This document shows positions 22,476 to 30,605 of a DNA stretch of 60,420 nucleotides, piece by piece; positions within the stretch are counted from its first letter, which is position 1, and each line of letters starts with the position of its first letter. Source of the DNA: a virus. The position numbers and the translations under genes are program-made. The notes under the pieces are model-generated. The model saw nothing but the letters and a program-made list of their open reading frames with translations. It was not told where the DNA came from and did no database searches. The stretch covers positions 1 through 60,420 of IMG/VR virus record IMGVR_UViG_3300042549_004702; one strand, written 5' to 3'.

Positions 22476-23081
22476 ATGAAACTTGCCACAATCACATTTT
22501 TGATCGTCACTGCTTGTCCGGTTATGTCAGCCGGACAAAGCATTACCAGTATATATGCGCGGATCGCTCCGCCTTCGCCGTCATCCGGCAACTCTGCGCA
22601 AATTGGCGCAGGTGTGGATGGAATCTACTCACTTGGTGGTGGAATTTACGCAGACATTGACCTGAGTGCCGTTCAGGAGACCAAGACGTATGTTGGTAAC
22701 GGTTGGAGCCTTCGAGGCCAGTCAGAAGCCTTGTATCGCGTAAATCGGGCATTCCTGATTGGTGGCGGAATCACAGCAGCCCGTCACACTAATAGCCAGT
22801 ACACGAAGTACCAGTATCAGCCCATAGCTACAGGCCACTATCGACGATCAGCGGCAACCGATGTTTACGCCAGCTACCTATTCAAGGCTTCCGGCAACGA
22901 TAACCAGTTGCACGGATACCGCCTCGGATATCGCGGGACATATGCCGCAACCAATAGTCCACGCACTGGACTATTCTTTCAGGTAGAATATACACACTTT
23001 CGATTCCTGACCGCCTTTCGGGAGCAGAGATCGGGCGGCGTCGTTGTTCTTGGCGTCGGAATCAGTCGCATAGGCAAGTAA
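22476..23081 (+). CDS. Secreted beta-rich protein, outer-membrane-barrel-like (201 aa)
   Basis: Residues 1-19 (MKLATITFLIVTACPVMSA) form a Sec signal peptide. The rest alternates polar and hydrophobic residues with aromatic girdles (GGGIYADIDLSAV, DVYASYLFKA, GYRLGYRGTY, GLFFQVEYTHFRF), as in small 8-strand outer-membrane barrels such as Lom. The last residue is not aromatic, which weakens a BAM-inserted barrel. If made in the host it could mask a receptor; a virion role is also possible because it lies among tail genes. Confidence 0.55.
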   Translation: MKLATITFLIVTACPVMSAGQSITSIYARIAPPSPSSGNSAQIGAGVDGIYSLGGGIYADIDLSAVQETKTYVGNGWSLRGQSEALYRVNRAFLIGGGITAARHTNSQYTKYQYQPIATGHYRRSAATDVYASYLFKASGNDNQLHGYRLGYRGTYAATNSPRTGLFFQVEYTHFRFLTAFREQRSGGVVVLGVGISRIGK

Positions 23082-23102
23082 TATTTACACAGAGGATCAA
23101 CC

Positions 23103-23486
23103 ATGAAAATCAAATTGCACCAATTGTTCACAAGCTGGGCCATACTCAAAAAAGTCTCTCAGTTCGAGATCGAAGCAAGTCAGGCCATTCGCCTCAATCG
23201 CTTTATGCAGTCAGCCGAGAAGGAGCACGCGCTCATCGAAACGCAGCGACTCCGCCTTGTTCAGCAATTCGGCGAAGAGTCGAAGGACTTACTAGGTGAG
23301 TCGGTGTGGTCAGTGCCAAAAGAAAAAGAGTCCGAGTTCTGGGCGGCATTCTCGCCGATACTCGCCGAAGAGATCGAGATATACAATCCCGCATTATCCG
23401 CCGATACTCTGGCCGGTCAGAAGATATCAGCAATCGACTTCTTTGCTATTGCGTTTCTATTCAAGAACGAAAGCGAGTCTGAATAA
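23103..23486 (+). CDS. Conserved phage structural-region protein (127 aa)
   Basis: Begins MKIKLHQLFTSWAILKKVSQFEIEASQ, a pattern seen in phage genes near head or tail modules: a helical N-terminus, a KEKESEFWAAFSPIL middle and an acidic C-terminus. Ribosome site AGAGGATCAACC. The stop overlaps the next start (TAATG). Exact role unknown. Confidence 0.6.
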   Translation: MKIKLHQLFTSWAILKKVSQFEIEASQAIRLNRFMQSAEKEHALIETQRLRLVQQFGEESKDLLGESVWSVPKEKESEFWAAFSPILAEEIEIYNPALSADTLAGQKISAIDFFAIAFLFKNESESE

Positions 23487-23917
23487 TGGCCGTGTGGGGC
23501 GAGTTCAAATGGGGAGTGCGTCGATTCTGGGAGCAGTACTCGCCGATCTTTGGCGCAACCGTTACCATCTCGACATCACAAGTCACCGTCGCCACAATCT
23601 CACATATCATCGAAGGTGGATCTACTATGCCAGAATATGTCGTCGGTAACGTCCTCAAGCTTGCGGCCAATTTCAAGAACGGATCTACCGATGTCGATCC
23701 CGGATCGATCGTACTCAAGATCAAGTCGCCACTCGGTACTATCCAGACATACACCTACGGAGACGATGCCGACCTGGTGAAAGACTCGACAGGTGACTAT
23801 AGCTTCAACTACTCGCCCGCATACGAAGGGCGATACTCTTTCCGGTGGGCAGGACTCGGCACGAACGCCAGCGCGGCTGAATCGTCGTTTGTCGTCACCG
23901 AAAGCCAGTTCAACTAA
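23486..23917 (+). CDS. Ig-like beta-sandwich protein (143 aa)
   Basis: Residues 50-140 (EYVVGNVLKLAANFKNGSTDVDPGS ... YEGRYSFRWAGLG ... ESSFVV) read as an immunoglobulin-like beta sandwich, typical of accessory domains on phage virions. The N-terminal 45 residues are distinct and end in Gly-Gly-Ser. Start overlaps the previous stop. Confidence 0.6.
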   Translation: MAVWGEFKWGVRRFWEQYSPIFGATVTISTSQVTVATISHIIEGGSTMPEYVVGNVLKLAANFKNGSTDVDPGSIVLKIKSPLGTIQTYTYGDDADLVKDSTGDYSFNYSPAYEGRYSFRWAGLGTNASAAESSFVVTESQFN

Positions 23918-23994
23918 GTCGCCAGATAGCCAAGATACGCGCACAGTTGACCGCTGACGCGTTTTTCTGCTTCAGGTGCTAGATAGGGTAGGGT

Positions 23995-25092
23995 ATGCCG
24001 CCAAAACCGACTACAAGCCAAATTGCCGCAATGGCCGAACAGTTCAAGGAAGACTTGCTCAACCTCGAACGTCAGTCAGCGTCACGTCTTGTCCGGCATT
24101 ACGGGGCGGCCTACAAGCGTATGCAGTCACGCATTCGCGCCCTTACCAATCAGATCGAGCGCGCGCGAACCACCGGCACTCGCATCAGTCCCGCATGGCT
24201 TTTCCAGATCGAGCGGTATCAGGAGCTAATGCGCCAGGTCGAAGCCGAAACGTCACGCTTTGCCGGCATTGTTGAGTCCACAATCAAAACCAATCAACGC
24301 AAAGCCGGACTATCAGGTATCGCTAACGCGCAAGCCATCGGCACGGCCAGCATCGAAGCGGCTGATCTCTCCGTCAGCTTCTCGACACTCAATCCATCAG
24401 CCGTCGAATCAATGGTCGGATATCTGGCCGACGGTTCCCCGCTCACGCGCATACTCAGCCGACTGCCCGCAATGGCCGCTCAGTCCGTCACAGACGCACT
24501 CGTTGAAGGTGTGACGCTTGGCTACAACCCCGAGAAGACGGCACGACTTGTTCGTAATGCACTGGGCGGCGACCTGAACCGCGCACTAACAATCACTCGC
24601 ACCGAAACACTGCGCGCATATCGTGAGGCTACATACCAAACCAACCTCAAGAACTCATCGATCGGCTCAAGCTGGGTGTGGATCGCCAGCTACAGTCGCC
24701 GCACGTGCGCAAGCTGTCTCGCACTTGCCGGATCCGTTCACCCACTGTCCGAACGGATGGAGTCACACCCACGATGCCGATGTACTCAGATGTTTCTCGT
24801 CAACGGGCTACCCAATCGCGTGGAACCCGGCAACGAATGGTTCGCCAAACAGGACGAGCCAACGCAAAGAGCCATCATTGGCACAAACGCAGGTTACGAG
24901 GCATACCAGCAAGGCAACCTCAAGTTGACCGACCTTGTAGGCCGAAAGAATGATCCCCAATGGGGCAATCAATACCATCAGCTATCCGTCAGGAAAGCAT
25001 TGCAACAGCAAGGCCAATTTCCCGGATACAATCGCCAGCAGCAGGACGCTGTCGGCGACTTACTGACAAGGCTCGGCGGGATGCCTGAGTAA
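23995..25092 (+). CDS. MuF-like minor head protein
   Basis: 365 residues. The C-terminal part has the Mu gpF-like core: TRTETLRAYREATYQ, then WVWIASYSRRTCASCLALAGSVHP and SHPRCRCTQM, with the CxxC and CxC cysteines that typically coordinate metal. The N-terminal 200 residues are helical. MuF proteins sit inside or at the portal of the capsid and may be delivered with DNA. In many phages the gene follows portal; here it lies upstream of terminase, separated by the AT-rich cassette. Confidence 0.85.
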   Translation: MPPKPTTSQIAAMAEQFKEDLLNLERQSASRLVRHYGAAYKRMQSRIRALTNQIERARTTGTRISPAWLFQIERYQELMRQVEAETSRFAGIVESTIKTNQRKAGLSGIANAQAIGTASIEAADLSVSFSTLNPSAVESMVGYLADGSPLTRILSRLPAMAAQSVTDALVEGVTLGYNPEKTARLVRNALGGDLNRALTITRTETLRAYREATYQTNLKNSSIGSSWVWIASYSRRTCASCLALAGSVHPLSERMESHPRCRCTQMFLVNGLPNRVEPGNEWFAKQDEPTQRAIIGTNAGYEAYQQGNLKLTDLVGRKNDPQWGNQYHQLSVRKALQQQGQFPGYNRQQQDAVGDLLTRLGGMPE

Positions 25093-25112
25093 TGACGAAA
25101 GGTAATCAACAA

Positions 25113-25706
25113 ATGAAAAAGAAATCAGGCAAGGATACTGGTGCGTGGAAGAATCGAATAGTCTCCCACGGTGAGCAGCCAGCAAACCAATTTTTAGCTC
25201 ACGAACTGAACGCCCGACGTCATCCAAGCAAGCAACGCAATGCTCTGCGTGGATCATTGAACGATGTGGGATGGATTGCGCCTGTAATTGTATCTGCTAA
25301 AACTGGTAAAATTCTTGATGGTCACGCCAGAGTAGAAGAATCGTTATCTCAAGATGAAAATTCGCTCGTGCCATTTATAGAAGTGGATGTCAGCGAAAAT
25401 GAAGAGCGAACCATTCTTGCCACATTTGATCCAATTACCGGGTTAGCAATATACGAGCGAGAGTCTCTTGATGCATTATTACAAGAAGTGAATACTAGCG
25501 AAATGGCGCTTCAAGAATTGCTAGCCGATCTTGCTCAAAAAGAAGGTATTATTATACCTGATGATGTTAATGTTCCGGATGTATCGTCTCAGATACAAGG
25601 ATTAGAATATCGCGTTATTGTGATTTGTGATTCTGAGTCTCATCAATCTCAATTATTAGAACAATTCGAATCGGAGGGTCTGCAATGTCAAGCATTGATA
25701 TCGTAG
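25113..25706 (+). CDS. ParB/sulfiredoxin-fold protein
   Basis: The ParB N-terminal domain is visible: LNARRHPSKQRNALRGSLND, then PVIVSAKTGKILDGHARVEESL. Stand-alone ParB-fold proteins in phages usually accompany DNA-modification genes, not partition. The ATG at 25113 has AAAGGTAAT; an ATG at 25092 overlaps the MuF stop. Base composition becomes AT-rich from here. It overlaps the ABC-ATPase/GNAT gene, so the two act together. Confidence 0.8.
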   Translation: MKKKSGKDTGAWKNRIVSHGEQPANQFLAHELNARRHPSKQRNALRGSLNDVGWIAPVIVSAKTGKILDGHARVEESLSQDENSLVPFIEVDVSENEERTILATFDPITGLAIYERESLDALLQEVNTSEMALQELLADLAQKEGIIIPDDVNVPDVSSQIQGLEYRVIVICDSESHQSQLLEQFESEGLQCQALIS

Positions 25707-26797
25707 TAAAGTCAGATATATCAAATTCGTCACGAGTAAAGCAATTAAGCGCAATGTTCGATGTTCCCCCTCAAGAAGTTTCAACTTTACGGTGGCAAGG
25801 CGAATTTAAATACAACGATCAACCGTGGAATGTTGGGTTAATTGTTGGACCATCTGGATGCGGTAAAAGTACCATTGCGCAAAAAGTATTTGGGAAAATG
25901 CCAGATCTGAAATGGCGAGGTAAAAGCGTAATTGATGATTTTGCATCATCTCTTTCGATCTCAGAGATTTCAGAGATGTGTCAAAGCGTAGGGTTTAATA
26001 CAATTCCTGCATGGATGAGACCTTATGCAGTATTGAGCAACGGCGAAAAGTTCAGAGTTGAAATGGCTCGTCGATTGCTTGAGCTGTCTGATCCTGTCTT
26101 TGTCGATGAGTTTACGAGCGTAGTAGATCGACAAGTGGCGCAAATAGGATCGTACGCTATTCAAAAATACGTGAGAAAAAATGGGCGGAAGTTTGTCGCT
26201 GCGAGTTGTCATTATGACATCATTGACTGGTTACAACCCGATTGGATATTCGAGCCAGCCACGATGACATTGACTAGGAGGTTACTTCAACGACGCCCAA
26301 ACTTACAGATTGAAATTTCAAGAGTTCCATATGAAACGTGGAAAATCTTTGCCTCCTATCACTATTTAAGTGCAAATTTGCATAAAGCTGCTCGATGTTT
26401 TGGGTTGTTTGTAAATGGTCAATTAGCTAGCTTTGCTGGGGTATTGCATCGCCCACATCCTAAAGTTCGCGATATAGTAGGCATTTCTCGAAACGTAACT
26501 CTTCCTGATTGGCAAGGTTTAGGATTAGCTATGATTTTAAGCGATAATTTAGGATCGGCTTATAAAGCAATCGGAAAACGACTTCATCATTATCCCGCGC
26601 ATCCTGGATTTATTCGGTCATTCGATAAATCGAAAAACTGGAAAATGGAGAAGCGTCCCGGTATGTTTTCATCGTTAGACGGGAAGACATCAAGTCTAAA
26701 GAATGTTAGTAAATCTCGTCCTTGCGCAGTATTTAGCTATCAAGGACCGTCGATTGATTATTCAATTGCCAATACGTTTATAAATAGCAATGTCTAA
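25685..26797 (+). CDS. ABC-ATPase fused to GNAT acyltransferase, Mom-like DNA-modification candidate
   Basis: 370 residues. Residues 40-200 form an ABC ATPase: Walker A GPSGCGKST at 55-63, signature LSNGE at 117-121, Walker B PVFVDEF at 137-143 and H-loop His176. From about residue 205 a GNAT fold follows (YETWKIFASYHYLSANLHKAA, then VTLPDWQGLGLAMILSDNL with the Q-x2-G-x-G/A CoA loop). There are no membrane helices, so it is not a transporter. ABC plus Mom-like GNAT next to a ParB-fold protein suggests modification of DNA bases; that function is inferred. Strongly AT-rich, likely acquired. Confidence 0.75.
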   Translation: MSSIDIVVKSDISNSSRVKQLSAMFDVPPQEVSTLRWQGEFKYNDQPWNVGLIVGPSGCGKSTIAQKVFGKMPDLKWRGKSVIDDFASSLSISEISEMCQSVGFNTIPAWMRPYAVLSNGEKFRVEMARRLLELSDPVFVDEFTSVVDRQVAQIGSYAIQKYVRKNGRKFVAASCHYDIIDWLQPDWIFEPATMTLTRRLLQRRPNLQIEISRVPYETWKIFASYHYLSANLHKAARCFGLFVNGQLASFAGVLHRPHPKVRDIVGISRNVTLPDWQGLGLAMILSDNLGSAYKAIGKRLHHYPAHPGFIRSFDKSKNWKMEKRPGMFSSLDGKTSSLKNVSKSRPCAVFSYQGPSIDYSIANTFINSNV

Positions 26798-27218
26798 AAA
26801 GAAAGCTACAAAAGCAACGCCTAAAAAAGCAAAAGAAGCTCCGTGGCAAGATAGATTCTTGGAACTATTTGCTATCTCTTTAAACGTGGCTCTTTCTGCT
26901 CAAGGTGCTGGCGTAAATCGAACTACAGTTTATCGTGAAGCTGAACGCAACAACGATTTTGCTGATAAGTGGAACGAAGCTAAACAGTCAGCAATTGAAC
27001 GCCTTGAGGCCTCGGCTTATGATCGAGCGCATAAAACATCAGATACTCTCTTGATTTTTCTTCTCAAGTCTCACAAGCCGGGAATTTATCGAGAGACTCA
27101 TCACATACAGACAACTCAACTAAACATCAACTACGCAGACCTGACACAGCCGCAACTTGAGAGGCTCGCCAATGGTGAAGACCCAGCAACAGTCATATCA
27201 ACAAAACGCGATAGCTGA
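26790..27218 (+). CDS. terS: Terminase small subunit
   Basis: 142 residues. A Lys/Ala-rich N-terminal tail is followed by a helix-turn-helix (ISLNVALSAQGAGVNRTTVYREAERN) and the TerS-typical FADKWNEAKQSAIERLEASAYDRA and LLIFLLKSHKPGIYRE text. It recognises the packaging site and regulates the large subunit. Composition switches from AT-rich to the phage norm near 27090, so a recombination joint lies inside this gene. It overlaps TerL by 47 bases. Confidence 0.85.
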   Translation: MSKKKATKATPKKAKEAPWQDRFLELFAISLNVALSAQGAGVNRTTVYREAERNNDFADKWNEAKQSAIERLEASAYDRAHKTSDTLLIFLLKSHKPGIYRETHHIQTTQLNINYADLTQPQLERLANGEDPATVISTKRDS

Positions 27219-28599
27219 GTTGGCGCGGCGCGAGTTGCTGAGGCGTGGTCGAGACGAAAGCTTCATCGATTTTGTCAACCGGATCAATCGTCGTTACGTG
27301 TGGTACAAGCACTGTCAGGTAATCGCAAACGTAGTCGAGCGCGTCGAGCGTGGCGATATTAAGCGGCTGATGCTATTCGTTCCGCCACGTCACAGCAAAA
27401 GCGAGACAATCAGCCGACTATTCACGGCATACTACCTGCGCAAACATCCGGATCAGTGGGTTGGCCTGACAAGCTATTCGGCCGATCTGGCATACGTTCT
27501 CAGCAAGGCGTCTCAAGAAAACTTCGTCGAGTCTGGCGGTGTACTCGATAGTCGGGCCGGAGCGGTGAAGCACTGGCAGACAAGCGCAGGCGGCGGACTG
27601 TGGGCGACTGGTATAGGTGGGCCTATCACCGGCAAAGGCGCAAATCTTGCGCTTATCGATGACCCACTCAAGAACGCTGAAGACGCCTCAAGCGAGGTCA
27701 TCCGCGAGAAGCAGAAGGAATGGTACAACTCCACGCTATACTCCCGACTTGAGCCAGGTGGCGCGGTAATCGTCATTCAAACTCGCTGGCATGAGTCGGA
27801 CATCAGCGGCTGGTTGCTCGATCAGGAAAGCGAAAGCCCGGAACACTGGCACGTTGTGAACCTGCCGGCCATCGCTGAGGAGCCGCGCCTATTGCCTGAT
27901 ACGTGCACGTCTGAGCCGGACTGGCGCAACATTGGCGAGGCTCTATGTCCTGAGCGATACCCGCTTCACCGACTCGAGCAGATACGCTCACAGATCGGCG
28001 GATACTTCTTTGATGCGCTATACCAGCAGAGGCCAAGCGCGAAAGAGGGTAGTCATTTCAAGGTAGGTCAGCTGCAGATTGAAGACGCTCATCCGGTGCT
28101 ACTACGCGAATGCCGAGCGTGGGATCTGGCCGCGAGTGCCGGCAAAGGTGACTACACGGCAGGCGTCAGACTTGGTGTTGATGCTGATGGCGTCTGGCAT
28201 ATCGTTGACGTGCGGCGCGGTCAGTGGGCACCTGATGAACGCGACAACGAGATGCGGCAAGCGTCACAGCTCGACGGGCCAAAGGTGCGCATCAGGCTTG
28301 CTCAGGATCCGGGGCAAGCTGGCGTCGATCAGTCACAGCGATTAACACGTATGCTCTCAGGCTTCCCAGTGCGGTCAGAGCGCGTCAGTGGCGACAAGTC
28401 TACACGTGCATCAGGCTTGGCATCTCAGATCAATGCAGGCAACGTAAAGCTCGTAAAGGGTGCGTGGAATGCGGCATTTATCGAAGAGTTCCGCCAGTTC
28501 CCACACGGCAAGAATGATGATCTTGTCGATTCTACTGCAGACGCATTCAACGAACTATCGCTGGCGAATCAGTTCTCACAAGGCAAGCTGCTTCGATAG
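27172..28599 (+). CDS. terL: Terminase large subunit
   Basis: 475 residues from the ATG at 27172 (GAGAGG upstream; a TTG at 27157 is possible). ATPase: Walker A-like VPPRHSKSE at 71-79 and Walker B LALIDDP at 159-165. The RNase-H-like nuclease begins AWDLAASAGKGDYTAGVRLG and carries the later acidic DDLVDSTADAF. It packages DNA into the prohead, cutting concatemers. The family cannot be assigned to cos or headful from text alone. Confidence 0.95.
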   Translation: MVKTQQQSYQQNAIAELARRELLRRGRDESFIDFVNRINRRYVWYKHCQVIANVVERVERGDIKRLMLFVPPRHSKSETISRLFTAYYLRKHPDQWVGLTSYSADLAYVLSKASQENFVESGGVLDSRAGAVKHWQTSAGGGLWATGIGGPITGKGANLALIDDPLKNAEDASSEVIREKQKEWYNSTLYSRLEPGGAVIVIQTRWHESDISGWLLDQESESPEHWHVVNLPAIAEEPRLLPDTCTSEPDWRNIGEALCPERYPLHRLEQIRSQIGGYFFDALYQQRPSAKEGSHFKVGQLQIEDAHPVLLRECRAWDLAASAGKGDYTAGVRLGVDADGVWHIVDVRRGQWAPDERDNEMRQASQLDGPKVRIRLAQDPGQAGVDQSQRLTRMLSGFPVRSERVSGDKSTRASGLASQINAGNVKLVKGAWNAAFIEEFRQFPHGKNDDLVDSTADAFNELSLANQFSQGKLLR

Positions 28600-28610
28600 T
28601 TAATAGCTGA

Positions 28611-28638
28611 TTGTCGAAAAGTTTCGATGTGCTATGAT
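28611..28638 (+). promoter_or_regulatory. Possible sigma70 promoter after terL
   Basis: TTGTCG (28611-28616), a 16-bp spacer and TATGAT (28633-28638) lie in an AT-rich gap, followed by a terminator at 28677. A transcript starting here would be either attenuated or a short RNA. Confidence 0.4.
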
Positions 28639-28676
28639 GCATCATCTGGTCGTGGTTCGTTGTTCCTTTCTGTGCG

Positions 28677-28710
28677 GCGGGGGTCTATGGAGACTCCCGC
28701 TTTTCCTTTT
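28677..28710 (+). terminator. Intrinsic terminator after terL
   Basis: GCGGGGGTC (28677-28685) pairs with GACTCCCGC (28692-28700), one G-T pair, loop TATGGA, then TTTTCCTTTT. It separates terminase from the metallophosphoesterase/csf region. Confidence 0.75.
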
Positions 28711-28806
28711 GGTACTTGCTTATCCGGCAACCTCATACTTATTGTAAATAAATAAACCGTCGAATAACTGATACTTGCCAAGCCCTGTCGGAAAAGAAAG
28801 GAGCTT

Positions 28807-30084
28807 ATGGCGTATCCAAGTTTTTCAGACGAGAAGATTGCGCGAATCATCGAGTGTTACCTGCGCAATAATCGAAACATTCAAAACACCAGCATCCAGC
28901 TTGAGGTGGGCTACAATGCAGTATCAAAGTATGTCCGCAAATGGCAAATGGGCCAGCTGTCCCACATCCAACTCCCACCATATTCAGACGCGCCGGTAGA
29001 AGTACGAGCGCAAATCGAGAACGTCGAGAGCATCAGCACTGGCGATATGCGACGGCAAATTGTATCGCTTCGAAAAGAACGTGATGATCTGATGCGAGAG
29101 CGTGAACAGCTGCAGAAGGTTGCAGCCTTCTTTGAGTTCGTCAAGGAAGCAAGGATGGTTGTGCCTGAGTGGGTGAGCAAGCGACCATCACGAGGCAGCA
29201 AATCGGCAATACCAACGGCTCTATTCTCAGACGTGCATCTTGATGAGGTAGTGAAGCCGGAGCAGGTCAACTTTGTCAACGCATACAATCGAGCCATCGC
29301 CGAAGAGCGCGTGAAGCTGTTCTTCGATAACACGCTTGAACTATCAAAAGACTACTTGCAAGGCTTCAAGTACGAAGGCTTCGTAATGCCACTTGGCGGC
29401 GATCTCTTCAGCGGCATCATTCACGAAGAGCTTGCAGAGACCAATGCAGCCACGATCTTTGAGAGCTTGCTTTACTGGGCGGAACCGATAGCATCAGGCA
29501 TTCGCAAACTTCGCGATACCTTCGGGCGAGTCTTCCTGCCCTGCGTGGTCGGCAATCACGGACGACGCAAGCACAAGCCGCACGCAAAGAATCGCGCGCA
29601 GGACAACTTTGATTACTTCTTTTGCCACCTGCTGAACAAGTTGCTTGCCAACGAAAAGGGCATTACTTTTGCCATATCAGAAGCCAGCGATCAGCCGTAC
29701 AATGTCTTCGATACTCGATACCTTCTCACGCACGGCGACCAGTTCAGAGGCGGCAGTGGCATTGCCGGAATGCTGTCACCGCTGATGATTGGTGACGCGC
29801 GTAAACGAGAGCGTGAAAGCGCAGTCCAGCGGCCTTACGACTACCTGGTGATGGGACACTGGCATCAGCTGGCATTCCTTCGCGGACTCATCGTCAACGG
29901 ATCGGTCAAGGGATATTGCGAGTACGCCTTTCAGTCGAACTTTCGATATGAGCCACCACGTCAGGCATTCTGGATCACTGACGCCCACCACGGTGTAACG
30001 ATTCAGGCACCGATTCACGTTGCCGCCAAGAACGAAAAGTACTCAGCCAGCACCGGCAATCAAGCGATAGTCTCTATGGGGTGA
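28807..30084 (+). CDS. Metallophosphoesterase with N-terminal HTH
   Basis: 425 residues. Residues 5-50 read as a helix-turn-helix (EKIARIIECYLRNNRNIQN ... GYNAVSKYVRKW), then a coiled coil (about 75-105), then a calcineurin-like phosphoesterase: LFSDVHLDE, PLGGDLFSG, VVGNHGR, LLTHGDQF and MGHWHQ, giving the full set of metal ligands (D-x-H, GD, GNH, H, GH-x-H). It could be a nuclease or phosphatase acting on nucleic acid, since the HTH suggests a DNA target. Ribosome site AAAGGAGCTT. Confidence 0.85.
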   Translation: MAYPSFSDEKIARIIECYLRNNRNIQNTSIQLEVGYNAVSKYVRKWQMGQLSHIQLPPYSDAPVEVRAQIENVESISTGDMRRQIVSLRKERDDLMREREQLQKVAAFFEFVKEARMVVPEWVSKRPSRGSKSAIPTALFSDVHLDEVVKPEQVNFVNAYNRAIAEERVKLFFDNTLELSKDYLQGFKYEGFVMPLGGDLFSGIIHEELAETNAATIFESLLYWAEPIASGIRKLRDTFGRVFLPCVVGNHGRRKHKPHAKNRAQDNFDYFFCHLLNKLLANEKGITFAISEASDQPYNVFDTRYLLTHGDQFRGGSGIAGMLSPLMIGDARKRERESAVQRPYDYLVMGHWHQLAFLRGLIVNGSVKGYCEYAFQSNFRYEPPRQAFWITDAHHGVTIQAPIHVAAKNEKYSASTGNQAIVSMG

Positions 30085-30527
30085 AAATGACATCGAGGAG
30101 CAAAATTACAACCATCGAATCCGACGATCTCTTGACGTTTCGCGTATATCCAGAAAACAAGCGACTACACTTCGATGTATTTGTGTGGCCAAGTAGACGC
30201 AGGATGCGCGAGTACCTGAGAGAAGCAAGTCCTGGACTAAGCGTCTACCAGATACTGGCTTGTGTGCTATGGCCAACCAACGAAGCAGACCGTGCACGGA
30301 AGACTCAGCTTGGCGAGATCCATTTCAATAGACAGGACCTGGGGTCGGACACGATCTGTCACGAGGCTACCCACGCAGCCTTGAGATGGGCACGATATAT
30401 CGGCATTGATGTTGGCGAAGCAGGGGATGGCTCATCGGCTCCTGACTCCGAAGAGCTTGTCGCATACGCAGTCGGTACGATCGCGCACCAACTCGAGACT
30501 GTACTTGTCGATAAAAAGTACAAGTAA
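30081..30527 (+). CDS. HExxH metallopeptidase-like protein (148 aa)
   Basis: The motif ICHEATHAALRWARY is a zinc-binding HExxH helix, and SEELVAYAVGTIAHQLE downstream supplies a Glu in the position of a third ligand. This is the minimal zincin core seen in ImmA/IrrE- and SprT-like proteins, though no such family is certain. A GTG overlaps the upstream stop (GTGA); an ATG at 30087 has better spacing to GGGG. It lies just before the csf1-like gene. Confidence 0.65.
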   Translation: MKMTSRSKITTIESDDLLTFRVYPENKRLHFDVFVWPSRRRMREYLREASPGLSVYQILACVLWPTNEADRARKTQLGEIHFNRQDLGSDTICHEATHAALRWARYIGIDVGEAGDGSSAPDSEELVAYAVGTIAHQLETVLVDKKYK

Positions 30528-30576
30528 CTTGTGGATTTTTATCAACGATGTCCTTGTGATGTAGTAATATCACAGA

Positions 30577-30593
30577 GCCTCATATGTTGAGGC
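30577..30593 (+). promoter_or_regulatory. Leader hairpin just upstream of the csf1-like gene
   Basis: GCCTCA/TGAGGC stem with loop TATGT ends one base before the ribosome site GGAAAGGA. In the same 79-bp gap GTGAT/ATCAC forms another inverted repeat, and TTATCA followed 17 bases later by TAGTAAT could be a weak promoter. The gap marks the start of a separate transcription unit for the csf-like genes. Confidence 0.4.
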
Positions 30594-30605
30594 GGAAAGG
30601 ACAAA

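Noticed and set aside
25113-25706. ParB-fold protein as the binder of the TGTGCCAC palindromes
   Set aside because: It is 9 kb away in an acquired AT-rich cassette and lacks a visible HTH; the adjacent 16431 protein is a better candidate.
25685-26797. ABC transporter
   Set aside because: There is no membrane domain or transporter partner, and the C-terminal half is a GNAT-like acyltransferase.
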